Assembly (NCBI RefSeq): GCF_020509005.1
Contig: NC_063012.1
Coordinates: 2,108,001-2,172,000 of the forward strand
From: Fulvia fulva
Taxonomy: Eukaryota; Ascomycota; Dothideomycetes; Mycosphaerellales; Mycosphaerellaceae
Direction: 5' to 3'
Length of the DNA stretch: 64,000 bases
Within the stretch, counting starts at the first letter, position 1. Every line of letters begins with the position of its first letter. The position numbers and the translations under genes were made by a program. Shown piece after piece: positions 43,801-55,504 of the stretch. Under the pieces are notes generated by a model. It was not told the origin of the DNA. It saw only the letters and a program-made list of their open reading frames with translations, and did not search any database.

Positions 43801-46800
43801 GTTCTTAGGAGCTTCCTATATCTAAATATATTCGAGTTTCTCGGGGTCCATCTCGATGCCGTTAGGGGTTATAATTAGCCTAAGATACCTTATCTTCTAT
43901 TAGTAGAATTCGCTTTTGTCGATGTCCACTATAAGTCCTATATCGCGTAGCTTAGTAAGAACCTTCCGCACGTGTTTAATGTGCTCCTCTAAGGTGTCAC
44001 TAAAGATAAGTACGTCATCTAGGTAGGCCGACACAAAGTCGTCTAGGTGTTCTTATAAGACCTTGTTAATGTATAATTAGAACGATACTAGTCCGTTATA
44101 TAAGCCGAATAGTAGCACTGGACACTCGTAGATGCCGTATCGTGTCGTAAACGCCGTTAACTACTCGTACCCTTTAGCTATCCGTAACTTATTAAAGGCT
44201 ACTATAATGTCTAGCTTCGTGAAGTACTTCTTGCCGTATATACGGTTAAGCGTCTCTTATATTAAGGGAATCGGATACCGGTTCTTAATAGTGATCGTAT
44301 TTAATCCTCTATAGTCGATATAAACACGTAGCCCACCTCTAGGCTTACGTACTACTAGCACTAGTATAGGAGACTAGCTCGTCTTTTACCCTACTTTCCG
44401 TACCTTCCCTTTATATATTTGCTTGTCTAGCTATTTCTTAACTGCCTCGTTCTCCTTCTTAGCTAGGCCGTAGGGCTTGCGGTATAGTGGCTCTTATAGA
44501 CTATTAGGCTTAATATAAATCTCATGATCTACGCCTAGTTAGTAAGGTAGGAGTCCTTTATAATCCTTAGCTAAGAAAGCGTCCGTAATATCGTAGTATA
44601 TCGGCGGCAACTTCTCCTTCGGGTTATAATTGAACTGCTTGTTTAAGAATTGGTCTAGATCATTAGTAGCTATTATACTTAGCTTAAGCTCTCCGTCGTT
44701 ACTCTTACGCCTAGTAGGCATAATGTAGAAGTACTTAGCCCTAGGCTAGTACGCGTACATTCCCTACGCGCGTTAAGAAACGCTCTAGTAGTCTACTTCC
44801 TTATCGTCTATATCTTCTAGGTTATATAATAAGACGTTCAGCTCCGCCCCTCCTACTATAAAGCTCGCTACTTCTCTAGTAAAGGGCTCTAGTCCGCACC
44901 GTACTAGTGCCTACTTCTTCTTCTCGCGATAGTTTAGGGATTGCACTATTATCGATGTCTTATTCTATAGACAGTGACTAAAGTAGTAATCCGATCTGAA
45001 TGCCACCTCGCCTGTCTCCTAGAAGATGTTTAGGTTGTACGCTATAAGCTACGGTAGGCTAAAGACGGTGTTATATTCAAGGTCGGTGACGTAGTATAAC
45101 ATTTACTCGTAATAATCGCCGATAACTACGTCTATAAGGGCCGCGTATATAATCTGCCGTATAGTAGCCGTTCTATCTCCTAGTGTTAGTCGTCGGCTTT
45201 ACGTCAAAGGGATTAGGGGTATTATGTATTTACGTATAAATTTCTAGTTAAGAAAGAGAGAGGTGGAAGTAGAATCTATAAGGCCTCGAGCCTTTCTATA
45301 TTATATTATTACGGGTAACAATATATAAGGGTGTATAGCTAGCTATTGTTTATCGAGTACGTATACCGATATCTTAAGCTCCTTACTATAGTCTATTACC
45401 GTCTCTTACATTCCGTGTCTCTTAATCTTATGCTCTTTCTGTCCTAGGAAGTTCGGGTGACCGCTATCTACTACGCTTAGGCAGCGGTCGTACTATTTCC
45501 CTACTACGGATCGGCGGCTAGGGAACTAAGGTTCGCGTTCGGATTCGGCGTAGTATTACGTAGACGCAGTAGGCGATAGTCGCTATCGTACCTATATATT
45601 AGGTATTTAGGGTTAGTCGATACGTAAGAACCTATACGGTAGTAGTAGTACTTACCCTACTTCTTAAGGTCTTCGCGCTACTTACGGTTAAGCGTAGGTA
45701 GGTTCTATAGATATATCGGCAGATCCTCCTTCTTCTTAGTACTATCGTACTATAGTAGGCGCTATACTAAGGCACCTACTATACCGGTAGCGGTACTAGT
45801 AACTACGTTACCGTTGTTCTAGTTATTCTAGCCGCTATTACCGTTCGAGTTACTATTACTACGGGGGCGCTCCTTCTACGGGTATAGTCGATCTGTCTCG
45901 TAGAAGCTCTCGTCTAGTACGGTGTACTCCTCGATAACGTCTTATATACTATCTAGGCGGCGGTCGACTTCGCGGTCGCCGAAGGTCTTAATAAAGTACT
46001 TACGGTTTAGTCGGTTACGGAATAGTATAAGCTCGGTCTTATCGGTCAATAATATCTAGGCGCGTAACTTCGAGTAGCGTGTATAGAAGGCTACAAAGGT
46101 TTCGCCTTATTCTTACTTATAGGTAGTAATGTTAACTATAGCCTTAGTTCCTTCATTACGTATACTATATTAGCGTGTTATCTAATCTAATAACTCTTCT
46201 CTAGTCTTAAACTCGTTAAAGGACTACTGTCTAGGTATAGGGATCCTCGGCTTAATGCTTCGCTAAGGATCACCTTACGTCTACCTATATACGAAGCGTA
46301 GACTATCTACCTTAGTACGGAAGGTTACTATAGTTAGCTTTAGGAGAACACTACTATACTAGCTGTCGAAATTAGGGTCATTATCGTTCTTAAAGTGCTT
46401 AGGGTTAGGTATACCCTTACTAATCTCTATGCCGCGAGTCAGGGTACGGCTAATAGTAAAGAGACGTTCTAGAAGGTTAACTAGTAGTGTCTAGGTACGG
46501 GTATTACGTATTCTCGAGTCACGACTATTGTTAGGTCCTAGTCGCGGACGGTCGTTATTACGTCCTCGGCTATTATTACTACGGTTATAGTCGTCTCTAT
46601 CGTTATCACTACTACCGCTACCGCCACCTCTACTAGCAGCTTCGCGATACCTACGTAATAGCTACTCGAGTAAGGTCTCGTATAGGCGGGAACGAGAGGG
46701 TCGGCGGCCTAAACGGCCCCTACCTCCGTTCTATATAGTGTCTCCTACCTTAAGCCGAGCCTTTAGGTTATCGACTTCTTGTTATAGGGCCTAGTTCTTC

Positions 46801-47600
46801 ACCTTAGCATCTTGTGCCTTCTTCTTCTCCTTCTCGTAGATCTCGCTAAACTGCTTATATAGGTTGTTAGCTTCCTTATATTTCTTCTCTAGCTCTTATA
46901 ACTTAGCTAGGTCGTAATCCTTCTTACTCTTAAGATCTACTACTATTTTCTATATAACAAGCTCTTCACTTCGTAGCATCTTATAGATACGGTCGTATTC
47001 GGTATATAGCGTAGTATACTAGGTGTTCTAGAGGTCGTTAGCTCGCTCTATTATATCGAGTTGTCTACCCTTAGTAATCGCCGTATTAACTACTTATAGT
47101 ACGAAGTCGTAGGTGGTCTTCGGGTGTTAGGATGTAAGGGTCGTAAGGTTGTCTAGGGTAACATTCTAGTATTCGGATACGAGAATATGTTCTACCTCGT
47201 CGAGTAATAGATACACCTCGTCTAGGTCGCCGCCTAGGTTCTCTTCGAGCTTGAACTCGAACAGTTCTATAAAGTCAATCTTACTACCTTCTTCTCGCTC
47301 GAAGGCCTTCTAGTAAGCTTTATTAATCTCTTGTTATAGCGCGACACCGGTGTCTACTATAACCCGCCGGTTGTCGTCCTATATCTAACTCTAAGGGAAA
47401 GAGGAGAGGTCGGGGAAAAGAGATATACGCTACTTACTTTTGCCCTTAGGCTTAGGTAGCGGTAGTATACCGCCATTCGCTATTTATAAAGTTATATTGT
47501 CTAGGTTCGGGGGAGGCGTAACGGTACCTATATCCTGACTGTCTACGAGCGCGCGACTACCTACTAATAATGTCGCTACGTTACGTTCTCTAGGTATCTA
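40900..47600 (-). pseudogene. Gypsy-B gag-pol of copy 1, broken by many stops
   Basis: On the minus strand gag occupies about 47500-45450 (helical, Lys/Glu-rich, then an Arg/Asn/Asp-rich linker and a zinc-knuckle remnant near 45650-45700). A retropepsin-like stretch (ARGLIDSTSTSLFLN) is near 45280. An intact 60-codon frame at 44721-44539 (MPTRRKSNDGELKLS) aligns with the same region of the + copy near 63840. RT has the catalytic YLDD near 44015 ([16 protein letters not shown]), and RNase H and integrase follow toward 41900. Stops are mostly TAG. Domain limits are approximate. Confidence 0.82.
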
Positions 47601-47639
47601 CGCGCTATACGCCTTACCGTGTTCTATATTCTAATGCGA

Positions 47640-47733
47640 CTCTACGCGTTCTCGAGTTCTACGGTTCTATCTATTCCTATTATTACGCGTCCCTTACCTA
47701 GATCCGCGATCTAGGTAGGGTAGTAGAACAAAC
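47640..47733 (-). other. Gypsy-B leader with conserved hairpin
   Basis: Behind the 5' LTR lies a perfect 9-bp stem with 3-nt loop (ACCTAGATC, then GCG or CGC by strand, then GATCTAGGT). It is present in all three copies: here near 47699-47719, at about 23910-23930 with one C-to-T change, and at 60840-60860. No standard TGG-starting tRNA primer-binding site is visible after the LTR. Confidence 0.7.
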
Positions 47734-47917
47734 TATAAGGGCGCGCGTATTATAGGGTCTAAACGAGATAGTTATTGTTCTACGAAGCTACGAAAGAGGA
47801 TCGCGAGGCGCGGCGAAGTTATAAAGTAAAGCTAAGCCGCGCTAACCCGATACGGAAGGTCCGCGGTTTAGCCGGGCCGACGTAGCTATAGTAGGGGGTC
47901 GCGGGCTACCCGTAACA
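47734..47917 (-). repeat. 5' LTR of Gypsy-B copy 1
   Basis: 184 bp, TATAAGGGCG to CCGTAACA on +. The end next to the target duplication is intact, the inner end is RIPed. It contains the short self-complementary word CGGGCTACCCG (imperfect) near its 5' end. Confidence 0.93.
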
Positions 47918-50437
47918 GACTTTAATATATACTACCCTTCCTAGGAAAGCCTTATATAGCCGTACCCTATAGCCGACGAAGTACTCGACTTAATAGCGGG
48001 TAACGTAATTACCCTTAATACCCTAAAGGACCTAGGTACCTAGAAGAGAGGGGGACTCTAAGGCACGATCGACCTCTCCTAGATCTTAGATAGCTACTAC
48101 TATATAGTAACCTACTATAGGATCGAATATAAACTCGAGGCGTCGTTAGACTATATACTAGTTAGGACCTATATTACGATATAGATATAACGTATACTAG
48201 TAAGAACCCCTAAGCTAAACTAGGGAAAGGCCTACTAGGCTAATATCTAGGCGTACCTTAATAACTCCGAGAGGCTAGTCTAGATTGTATAGTAGTAAAA
48301 CAATAGTAAAGACGAGATGGACGAGGTAGTCTAAGGGTTAATAGACGAAATAAGAAAAGCGACCTTACTTTACGTTCCGCTTACCTAACTAAGGATATAG
48401 TCTAAACTATACTAGACGCCGGAGTGTACTACGGTAGTAAGAGAAGTAAGGAGAGCCCGCCGGGTATAGACGAGTAGCTATAGCGAGGAGGCCTAGAACG
48501 TATATAGGGAGGTATACTAACAGAAGAAAGCTATAATACGAAGGGAGAAAGTAGTCGGCTAGAGGGCTATAGTAGAAGAAATCGCCGGCAAGCTAGAGAG
48601 GATATAGAAGCTAGCGAAATAGGCCCGATAGGACCCTATATAGGGCCTCCCCTTCTCTATCCTAGCGCTATAATCGCCTAGTAGCCCGGTTAGCGACCCC
48701 GAGGCTAAGGCGCGTCTACTAGCTAGTAAGTTCTTCCCGCCCCTAGTTAAGGCTAATCTAAGCGACATAAATAGCTCTACCCCCCTAGCCCCTAGTATCG
48801 CGGTCTAATAGGAGGTGTCTAAGGGAGAAGTTACCGCTATACTTAGGAAGTTACTAGCAAAGAAAGCCCCGGGGCCGGATAGGATCCTAAACGAGCTGCT
48901 AAAGAATTATAGAGATTAACTAGCCCTAGTAGTCGTAGCGATCTTTAACGCCTACCTATAGACCGGATACTACCCGATATTTAACGGTTTATAATTGTAT
49001 TAATATAAAGTAGCTAGGTACGTAGGAAAGAGGAGCGCGAGGTACGCCGAGGTTATATATAGCCGAGGCGCGCTAGTGACGCGCGGTCACGTGACCTATA
49101 TACTAGCTAACTATTTACTAGGCCTAGGGCCGTAATACTACCCCCCCTTTAAAATCGCGCTTAGTCCCTTAAGCTCGTGTTATCGCTTCTATAAAAGTAG
49201 TATTATCCTCTATATCGTTATTTCTATTACTTCTATTATCTATTCTATCCGCTATCGTATCGTCGTTACTACCTCGGTCGGTATTATCGTATCCTCCGCG
49301 GTAGCTAACCTAGTCTATATAAGTCGTAATTTCGTACATACCGTAGCGATTTACGAACTCCCCGAAAGAGTTCGTTATAGTTTCTATTACTTATATTAAG
49401 GAAGAGCTATAGTATCTATTACTAACTAATATTAGTAGTGTAGCTATAGTTACTAAGTTAAGGGAAGATTACTATTCGCGTTAACGCTTATCTTATACTT
49501 ACCTACTATCGGTTATCTTTCTTAAAGTAGCCGCCTATAGGTCTTTACTTATACTAGTCTTAGACTTGTAGCTCTTAACCGGTAGTAGAGCTATAGGTAC
49601 CTACGTGATTAGTATACGTAGCCCTCCTATAGTTACTAAATTAGACGTAGCTATTAACGAAGCGTTTATAGTATCGCTAATTATACCGTCTTTAGGTATA
49701 TCCTCGTTCGGAATCCACCCTAGTAGTAGTATAAAGCCGGCTAGCCTATCCTTCGTAGGATAGTTATAGTAGAAGTCCGCGATAGAGGCGGCGGTAGTAT
49801 CTATTAACTCCTTAGCGGGCTCCTAAGTAGGGTTACTATAACTAACCTATTATACTAGATACTCGTATCGTCTCTCCTTCCTTCTACTACGTAGCGCTAA
49901 TCCCGGCGGTAGTATACTCTTTATATCTAGTATCGTATCTAGTAACTAATACGTACTTATATCGCTATTATTGTCTTCTACCTCTATAGGTACTAGTAGT
50001 AGTTATACTTAGCCTAGTATCGGTTCGTATACCGGTATTAGTAGGTTAGCGTAGAAGCCGTTATATAAGTTACTTAGCGATTGCGGTAAATCTAGGCGAT
50101 ACGTATCGTATAGTAGTACTTTAGTAATCGTATAAGGTCCGGTATAGCGGTAGTTAAGTTTCTTTCACGGGCGCTTAGTACGCTAGTTACGAGTACTAAG
50201 GTATACTATATTACTTACTTTGTATTATAGTACGATCGTACGGTGTTTATTCGCGTACTCGGCTTACGACGCTTATACTATCTCTATCGAGTCTCTTAGT
50301 TTATAGCAAAGCTCTATTATACGCTATACGAAGGTATTTACTAATTCCGCGTCTAGGCGTTGTTTATATAGGAGTAGCTATATAGGTAGGTTGATGCCTA
50401 TATATATAAAAGGTCACTACGCACAACGGATTGAAAA

Positions 50438-51420
50438 ATGGCGACGACGACGGCAGTAGACGACCGAGAGCAAGGGGGAGACGAGTGGAGGACGCTCTGC
50501 AAGAAGGCGGAAGAGATAGTAGCGGCAGAAGAAGGGAGGTTTCCGGAGAGAGCACTAAAAGGAGTAATGAGCGAACTGCTCGGGGGACTGAAGGCGCTCA
50601 AACGACAAACAAGCACTACGATCAACATGGCAATCGAGGCAGCAACACGAAACGCAAGAAACAACCCTCAAAGAGACCCGAGACAGACCTAGGGCCTAAC
50701 GACCTGGGCAACAATCGCGAGCCAACCCACCCCCCCTTAAAGCACAGTACTACGAGTCTATATTACGGACCAGAAAGAGAAGGAAGAGATAGGAAAGATG
50801 ACCGGGAGGGAGATAGTCGAGAAGATCGGAGTAAAGGGAATAGTAGGGGCAAGGGCAGACAACAAAGGGGTTAAGCTGTTTATAGCACACGTACAGGACA
50901 AGAAGGCCCTCGAAATAAACAAGGAGTGGACACTGAAGATCGGGAGCACAGCGAAAGTCTCCTATTAATAGTACATAGTAATTGCGCATAGGGTCCCACG
51001 AACCTTTGATATACAAAGGGATACACCAAACCTCTAGAGGTAAAACTAGGTAACAGCACTAGGACTACAGATCACAAAGACAGCGTGGGTCAAGAAGAAG
51101 ATAGAGGAGGGCAAGAGGGCCTCCTCGCTGATCTTATAGGTTGTAACACTAGAGCAAGCGAACAAGGTCTTAGACCAAGGGTTGTACTAGGACTTTAAGA
51201 GGCTGGATGTAGAAATCTATTAGAGCAACTACAGAATCCTTCAATGTTTTAACTGTTAACAGTACGGACATATTGCCCGAAAGTGTAGCAAAGCCACACT
51301 AGTCTACTCACACTGTGCTAGTGATCACGCGACCTAAGAGTGCCAAAAACGGAAGGAGGACACAAGATGCGCAGTATATAGGAGAAAACACCCGGCATAG
51401 TCAAACTAATGCCTAGTTAG
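50438..51420 (+). pseudogene. LINE ORF1 (nucleic-acid-binding gag-like protein)
   Basis: ATG at 50438 (MATTTAVDDREQGGDEW) opens 84 codons to a TAG, after which the same frame resumes (VRVYITDQKEKEEIGKM-like segment near 50750) and ends in two CCHC motifs (CFNCQQYGHIARKC region near 51245, with TAA/TAG at Gln codons; then SHCASDHAT). It would bind LINE RNA. Interrupted by several stops. Confidence 0.8.
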
Positions 51421-51729
51421 ACTATTAGCCTAGTGGAGAGCGCGGGAAGCAAGGGTAACAACACCAACCAGGTTCCTAGTAGGTGAACAGAAACAACCAG
51501 AGAGAACCACCCACCCGAATAAGAGACCCCGGCTATAAGAGGAGCCATAAATAGTGCCAGCAATAGGGAGACTAACGTTCTTATACAAGGTAGCGCAGAG
51601 CAATAGACAAATGAGAATCAACCAAATGATAGGGAGCCAACCCCAAAGGGAAGAACAGGAGGAGGGACGGGAAAACTAACAGCAAGACCAATAGTAAGAC
51701 CAAACGGACCTAGACATAAACATGTCCTG

Positions 51730-54700
51730 ATGCCTCACACTAATAGACTATCAATCATTCAGTATAATGTGAACAGAAGCAAAGACAAGGTCCAAAGGAG
51801 CTTTCTACAAGCCTTAGACCCGGAGGAACACCACATTATAGCAATACAGGAACCATAGATCAACCCACACTCTAGGATTCTATCAACTGTACGAGACCCG
51901 AGATACCACGTAGTAATAAACAGAACCGAGGGAGTCCTACGAACTTGTATCTATGTCAGTAAGAAGATACTAGCAGAGGACTAGCAGGCCTGGCCGAGTA
52001 CCGACAGGGATATCACTATAGTGCAGCTCAAAACAACTCAAGGCCAAGTCCTAATCCATAGCGTATACAACCCACCTCCAGAGTCTAGAAGCAGCACACA
52101 ACTACACACGCTAGGAAGGCTCCCGGAAGCAATAAACCAACAAAACCACAACATCGTGATAGGAGATTTTAACCTCTACTACCTAAAGTGGGGATCGGAC
52201 TTCACCCTAGCACACCACTTCTTAGTAGGGAGGCTCATTGGTCAGATGGAAACAGCCCAAATGGACTTGATTACGCTAAAGGGAACAGAAACTTGGGCTA
52301 GAAACAATAGTTCTAGCACGCTAGACCTATGCTTCATGTCCTACGCCTTAACACGACGGGTAGAAAGCTACACAGTTAATGACCAACTAGAGTCCTCATC
52401 AGACCACTATCCAATCCAAACCGACATCCAACTTATAGTTAAGGAGGAGAGGGAACCTAAGAGGAGGCTCTACTAGAAGCAGGCCGAGTGGACACTAGTA
52501 TAGCAGCGGCTAGAAGGCGAACTAGAATAGGTGAACATTGATAATATATACACAACGGAGGGGATTAACCAAGTAGTAGAGCAGCTGATAGAAGCTATAT
52601 AAAGGGCAGCCCAGGCCTATATACCTAAGAAGAGATGGTCGCTATACTAGAAGCTATACTGGACACTAGAGTGCATAGCCAAAGTCAAGGAGGCAAGGAG
52701 AGCAAGAAGGAGATAGGAGTAACGACGCACCTAAGCAAACTAGGAAGCCTATAACAACGCGTACAAAGCAAAGAAGGCGCAGATCAGAAGAGACAAGACG
52801 TAGGAGTGGAGGTCAACTGTAGGGATGATCACAGAACACCCGGAACAAATCTGGAGACTAGCAGAATGGGCTAGGAAACTAGACGAGGAACGAAACTCCC
52901 CGCCCTAGTTTCCCTTAATATAGGACCAAGACGGGGAAACGTAAACCACTCCGATAGGGAAAGCGAAAGCATTCGTAGACCACTTCTTCGGGACTTAGGT
53001 AGAGGCAGACCTAAGCAACATCCTAGGAACACACATTCCTCCGCTAAGGGAGGCTAACTAGTAAGTGTCTACTATAGAGATCGGAAACATTATCAAGAAA
53101 CTAAAGGGTAACAAAGCCCTAGGCCTAGACAAGATCCCTAACTGTTACCTAAAAGCTAGTAGTAGCCTTATCACTCCAGTGCTTACGCCAATCTTTACCT
53201 AGTATATAAAGTAGGGGTATTGCCTAAAGGCCTTTAGGCAATCACTGACTTGCGTCCTAAGGAAACCCTAAAAGGAAGACTATACTAAGTTGAAGTTATA
53301 TAGACCAATTACGTTGCTGAACATACTAGGGAAGCTCCTAGAGAAGGTCGTAGCTATAAGGCTCACCGGAATAGTAGAAGAACATAACCTCCTCCCGGTA
53401 ACGTAAATGGGGGGGAGATAAAAGAGATCTACCCTCATAGCAGTCGAACTGATCATAGAGCAAATCAGACACATCTAGCACTATAGCAACAACAAGGTAG
53501 CCTTACTGCTTTCACTAGACATATTAGGGGCTTTCGACAATGTGTCCTACGCAAGGCTCCTACACATCCTTAGAATAAAAAGCATCCTAGCCTAGATAGT
53601 ACACTTTGTGTAGTCATTCCTTAAGGACAGAACAACCTAGATCCTCCTAGGGTCCTTCAAAGCCCCGTAGACCCTAATTGCGAACACGGGCATCCTATAG
53701 GGCTCTACACTCTCCCTAATTCTGTTCCTCCTCTTTATAGCCGACCTGACCCTACTCCTAGAAATAGCAAACACCTTAGCATCGGGGTTCGTAGATAACA
53801 CAAATATCCTAGCGTGGTCGGGGTCTATAGAGGAAAACTACGCACTCCTAGAGGAGAGACATAGACAATGCGAAAAGTGGGCAAGAGAGTATAGGGCAAA
53901 ATTCGTACCGGACAAGTACTAACTTATCCATTTTAGTAAGGCAAAGACAAAACACAACTTGGTAGCACTAGTAAAAATCTAGGGGTTCGAGACCTATCCT
54001 ATAAGGGAACTTAGAGTCCTTGGGATATGGCTAGACCCGAAACTCAGCTAGGGACTACAAGTGAAGAAGGCGTAAGCGAGAGCGGACACTAACAGACAAT
54101 CAATCGAGAGACTCACTACGTCAACCTAGGGGGCGACCTTCACAAAGGCCTAGACTATGTACAAGGCTATTGTCAAGCCCGTAATGCTATATAGAGCAGC
54201 AATTTGGGCAGCGGAAAAACACATCCCGAAGAGAATTAAGGACCCCCTTAACAGAGCGTAGGCAGCCTGCCTAAAGAGAGTACTAGGGGCATACAAGTCA
54301 ACCCCTCACAGGACAATAGAAATGGAATCAGGTACAGCCCCTATTAGGGAGTACCTCTAGGGCATAAGGTGTCAATACGTAGAGAAGACATTAGCATACC
54401 TAGCCTAGGGAACTATCTAAGCAGCTACTCAAAGGATAAGAACCTAGTAGGAGAGGAGGAGAAGACCTAACCGGCCACATATGATCCTATAGAAGGAAGC
54501 AGACCTAAAAACATCACAGGAAATCCTAGTAGCCCTTGAACAGAGAGAAGCTCTGAGGGAGCAAGCTAACATAGGGGACAAAGGGAAAAAGAAGCAAAGC
54601 TAAGCAGAAAGGATCGCAGGTCACCTATAGGAAACGCGTTGGAACCAAAAACCGGTGAGGCCAGGAGCCCTACTAGCGGCCAGGACCTTCGGGAGGTATA

Positions 54701-54850
54701 ACTACCTTATCTATAAAGACCTGAAGAGGGCGGAAGCAAGCATAGCTATCCAGATTCGCTCTAAGCACATTGGGCTAAGAGCATACTTGTACCAAAGAAG
54801 AGTCCTAGGATACGATTCTAAACGTTGCCCCTATAGCTACCTATCCTAAA
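51730..54850 (+). pseudogene. LINE ORF2 (endonuclease and reverse transcriptase)
   Basis: Endonuclease: IIQYNVNRSKDKVQ, AIQEP, IVIGDFNLYYLKWG, STLDLCFMS and SSDHYPI (up to 52470; 52021-52476 is open). RT: LLNILGKLLEKVVAIRL, LLLSLDILGAFDNVSY, then GFVDNTNILAW near 53790, where the catalytic FVDD/FADD has become FVDN. The C-terminus carries YKAIVKPVMLYRAAIWAA and a zinc-binding-like tail near 54820-54880. Stops are TAG or TAA at Gln or Trp positions. Inactive. Confidence 0.88.
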
Positions 54851-55504
54851 ACCCGGAGCACATAGTGCTGAACTGTACTAAGTGGGTAAAAGGGAGAAGC
54901 CAGTGGAGGGCGAAGGCAAGAGACAGGCAATACCAGGCCATCATCTAGGACAGACAAGATATAAGGAGAGTGACAAGATGGATCCTTAACGAGGACTACC
55001 TAGAGCAATTCTCCCTAGTAGTAGAAACGGAAAGGTAGATAGAGAGGAGGGAGAGAGAGAGAAGAGCCGGGGAAACAGAAGGGAGAAAGGGAATCGAGAG
55101 GAGGACATCACTAGGGTTACGGGCAAGGTAGTCATAGGGTAACAACTATGACACTAGCGTACCCTAAAGGAAGGAGAACGAAAGGACAAGACAGGAAAGA
55201 ACGAGGAGGGCAAAGACGAGGAGGTTTTCATCCGTTAATCGGGTTTCCTACCTACATAAATAGACCTAAATAGCGAGAGACCTATATAGGCTATAGGGCA
55301 CTAAAACAGGCGAATGAATAATCTATCTATCTATATAGGTAGGTTGAGCTCTATATCCGCGTATCTCGGATTCTTACTAATATTAGCTATAAAGGGGCTT
55401 ATACTAGTCGTTTTGTAGATATAGTTATTAGCTATAAAGTCTACGAGCGGTAACTAGTCTAGCTAGTCATCTTATATATAGCTAATAAATGCGCGTAGAT
55501 ATTA

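Larger units (their letters stand above)
40702..47917 (-). mobile_element. Gypsy-B retrotransposon, full length
   Basis: 7216 bp, two 184-bp LTRs (40702-40885 and 47734-47917), target duplication GACTT at 40697-40701 and 47918-47922. A polypurine tract AGGAGAGGGGA (minus strand, 40889-40899) abuts the 3' LTR. Order on minus: LTR, leader with hairpin, gag, protease-like segment, RT, RNase H, integrase. TGT/ACA LTR ends are partly RIPed to TAT/ATA. Confidence 0.95.
38817..48985 (+). mobile_element. LINE copy 2 (+), split by Gypsy-B
   Basis: 38817-40701 and 47918-48985 are the reverse complement of the 5' half of LINE copy 3 (58900-60440 and 57510-58560 respectively). It includes ORF1 zinc-knuckle remnants near 39790-39980 (CFKC, CRGYYLSYSAEC) and the endonuclease. 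Gypsy-B is inserted exactly in the endonuclease GDFN motif. The 3' half of the LINE is missing: homology fades at about 48975-48985 where Gypsy-C begins. Extremely CpA-poor. Confidence 0.85.
50395..55330 (+). mobile_element. LINE copy 4 (+), best preserved Tad-like element
   Basis: 4936 bp flanked by a 17-bp direct repeat CTATATAGGTAGGTTGA (50378-50394 and 55331-55347). The 3' end carries an (ATCT)n tail rather than poly-A. It encodes ORF1 with zinc knuckles and ORF2 with an APE-type endonuclease and RT, in the order of Tad1/I-clade LINEs. I found no RNase H. It retains many CA and TG, so it inserted after the heaviest RIP of its Gypsy-C host. Confidence 0.93.

Noticed and set aside
50431..50874. 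147-codon + frame overlapping LINE ORF1
   Set aside because: Arg/Asp/Gly-rich shadow of ORF1 in another frame; ORF1 with its ATG and zinc knuckles fits the LINE layout.
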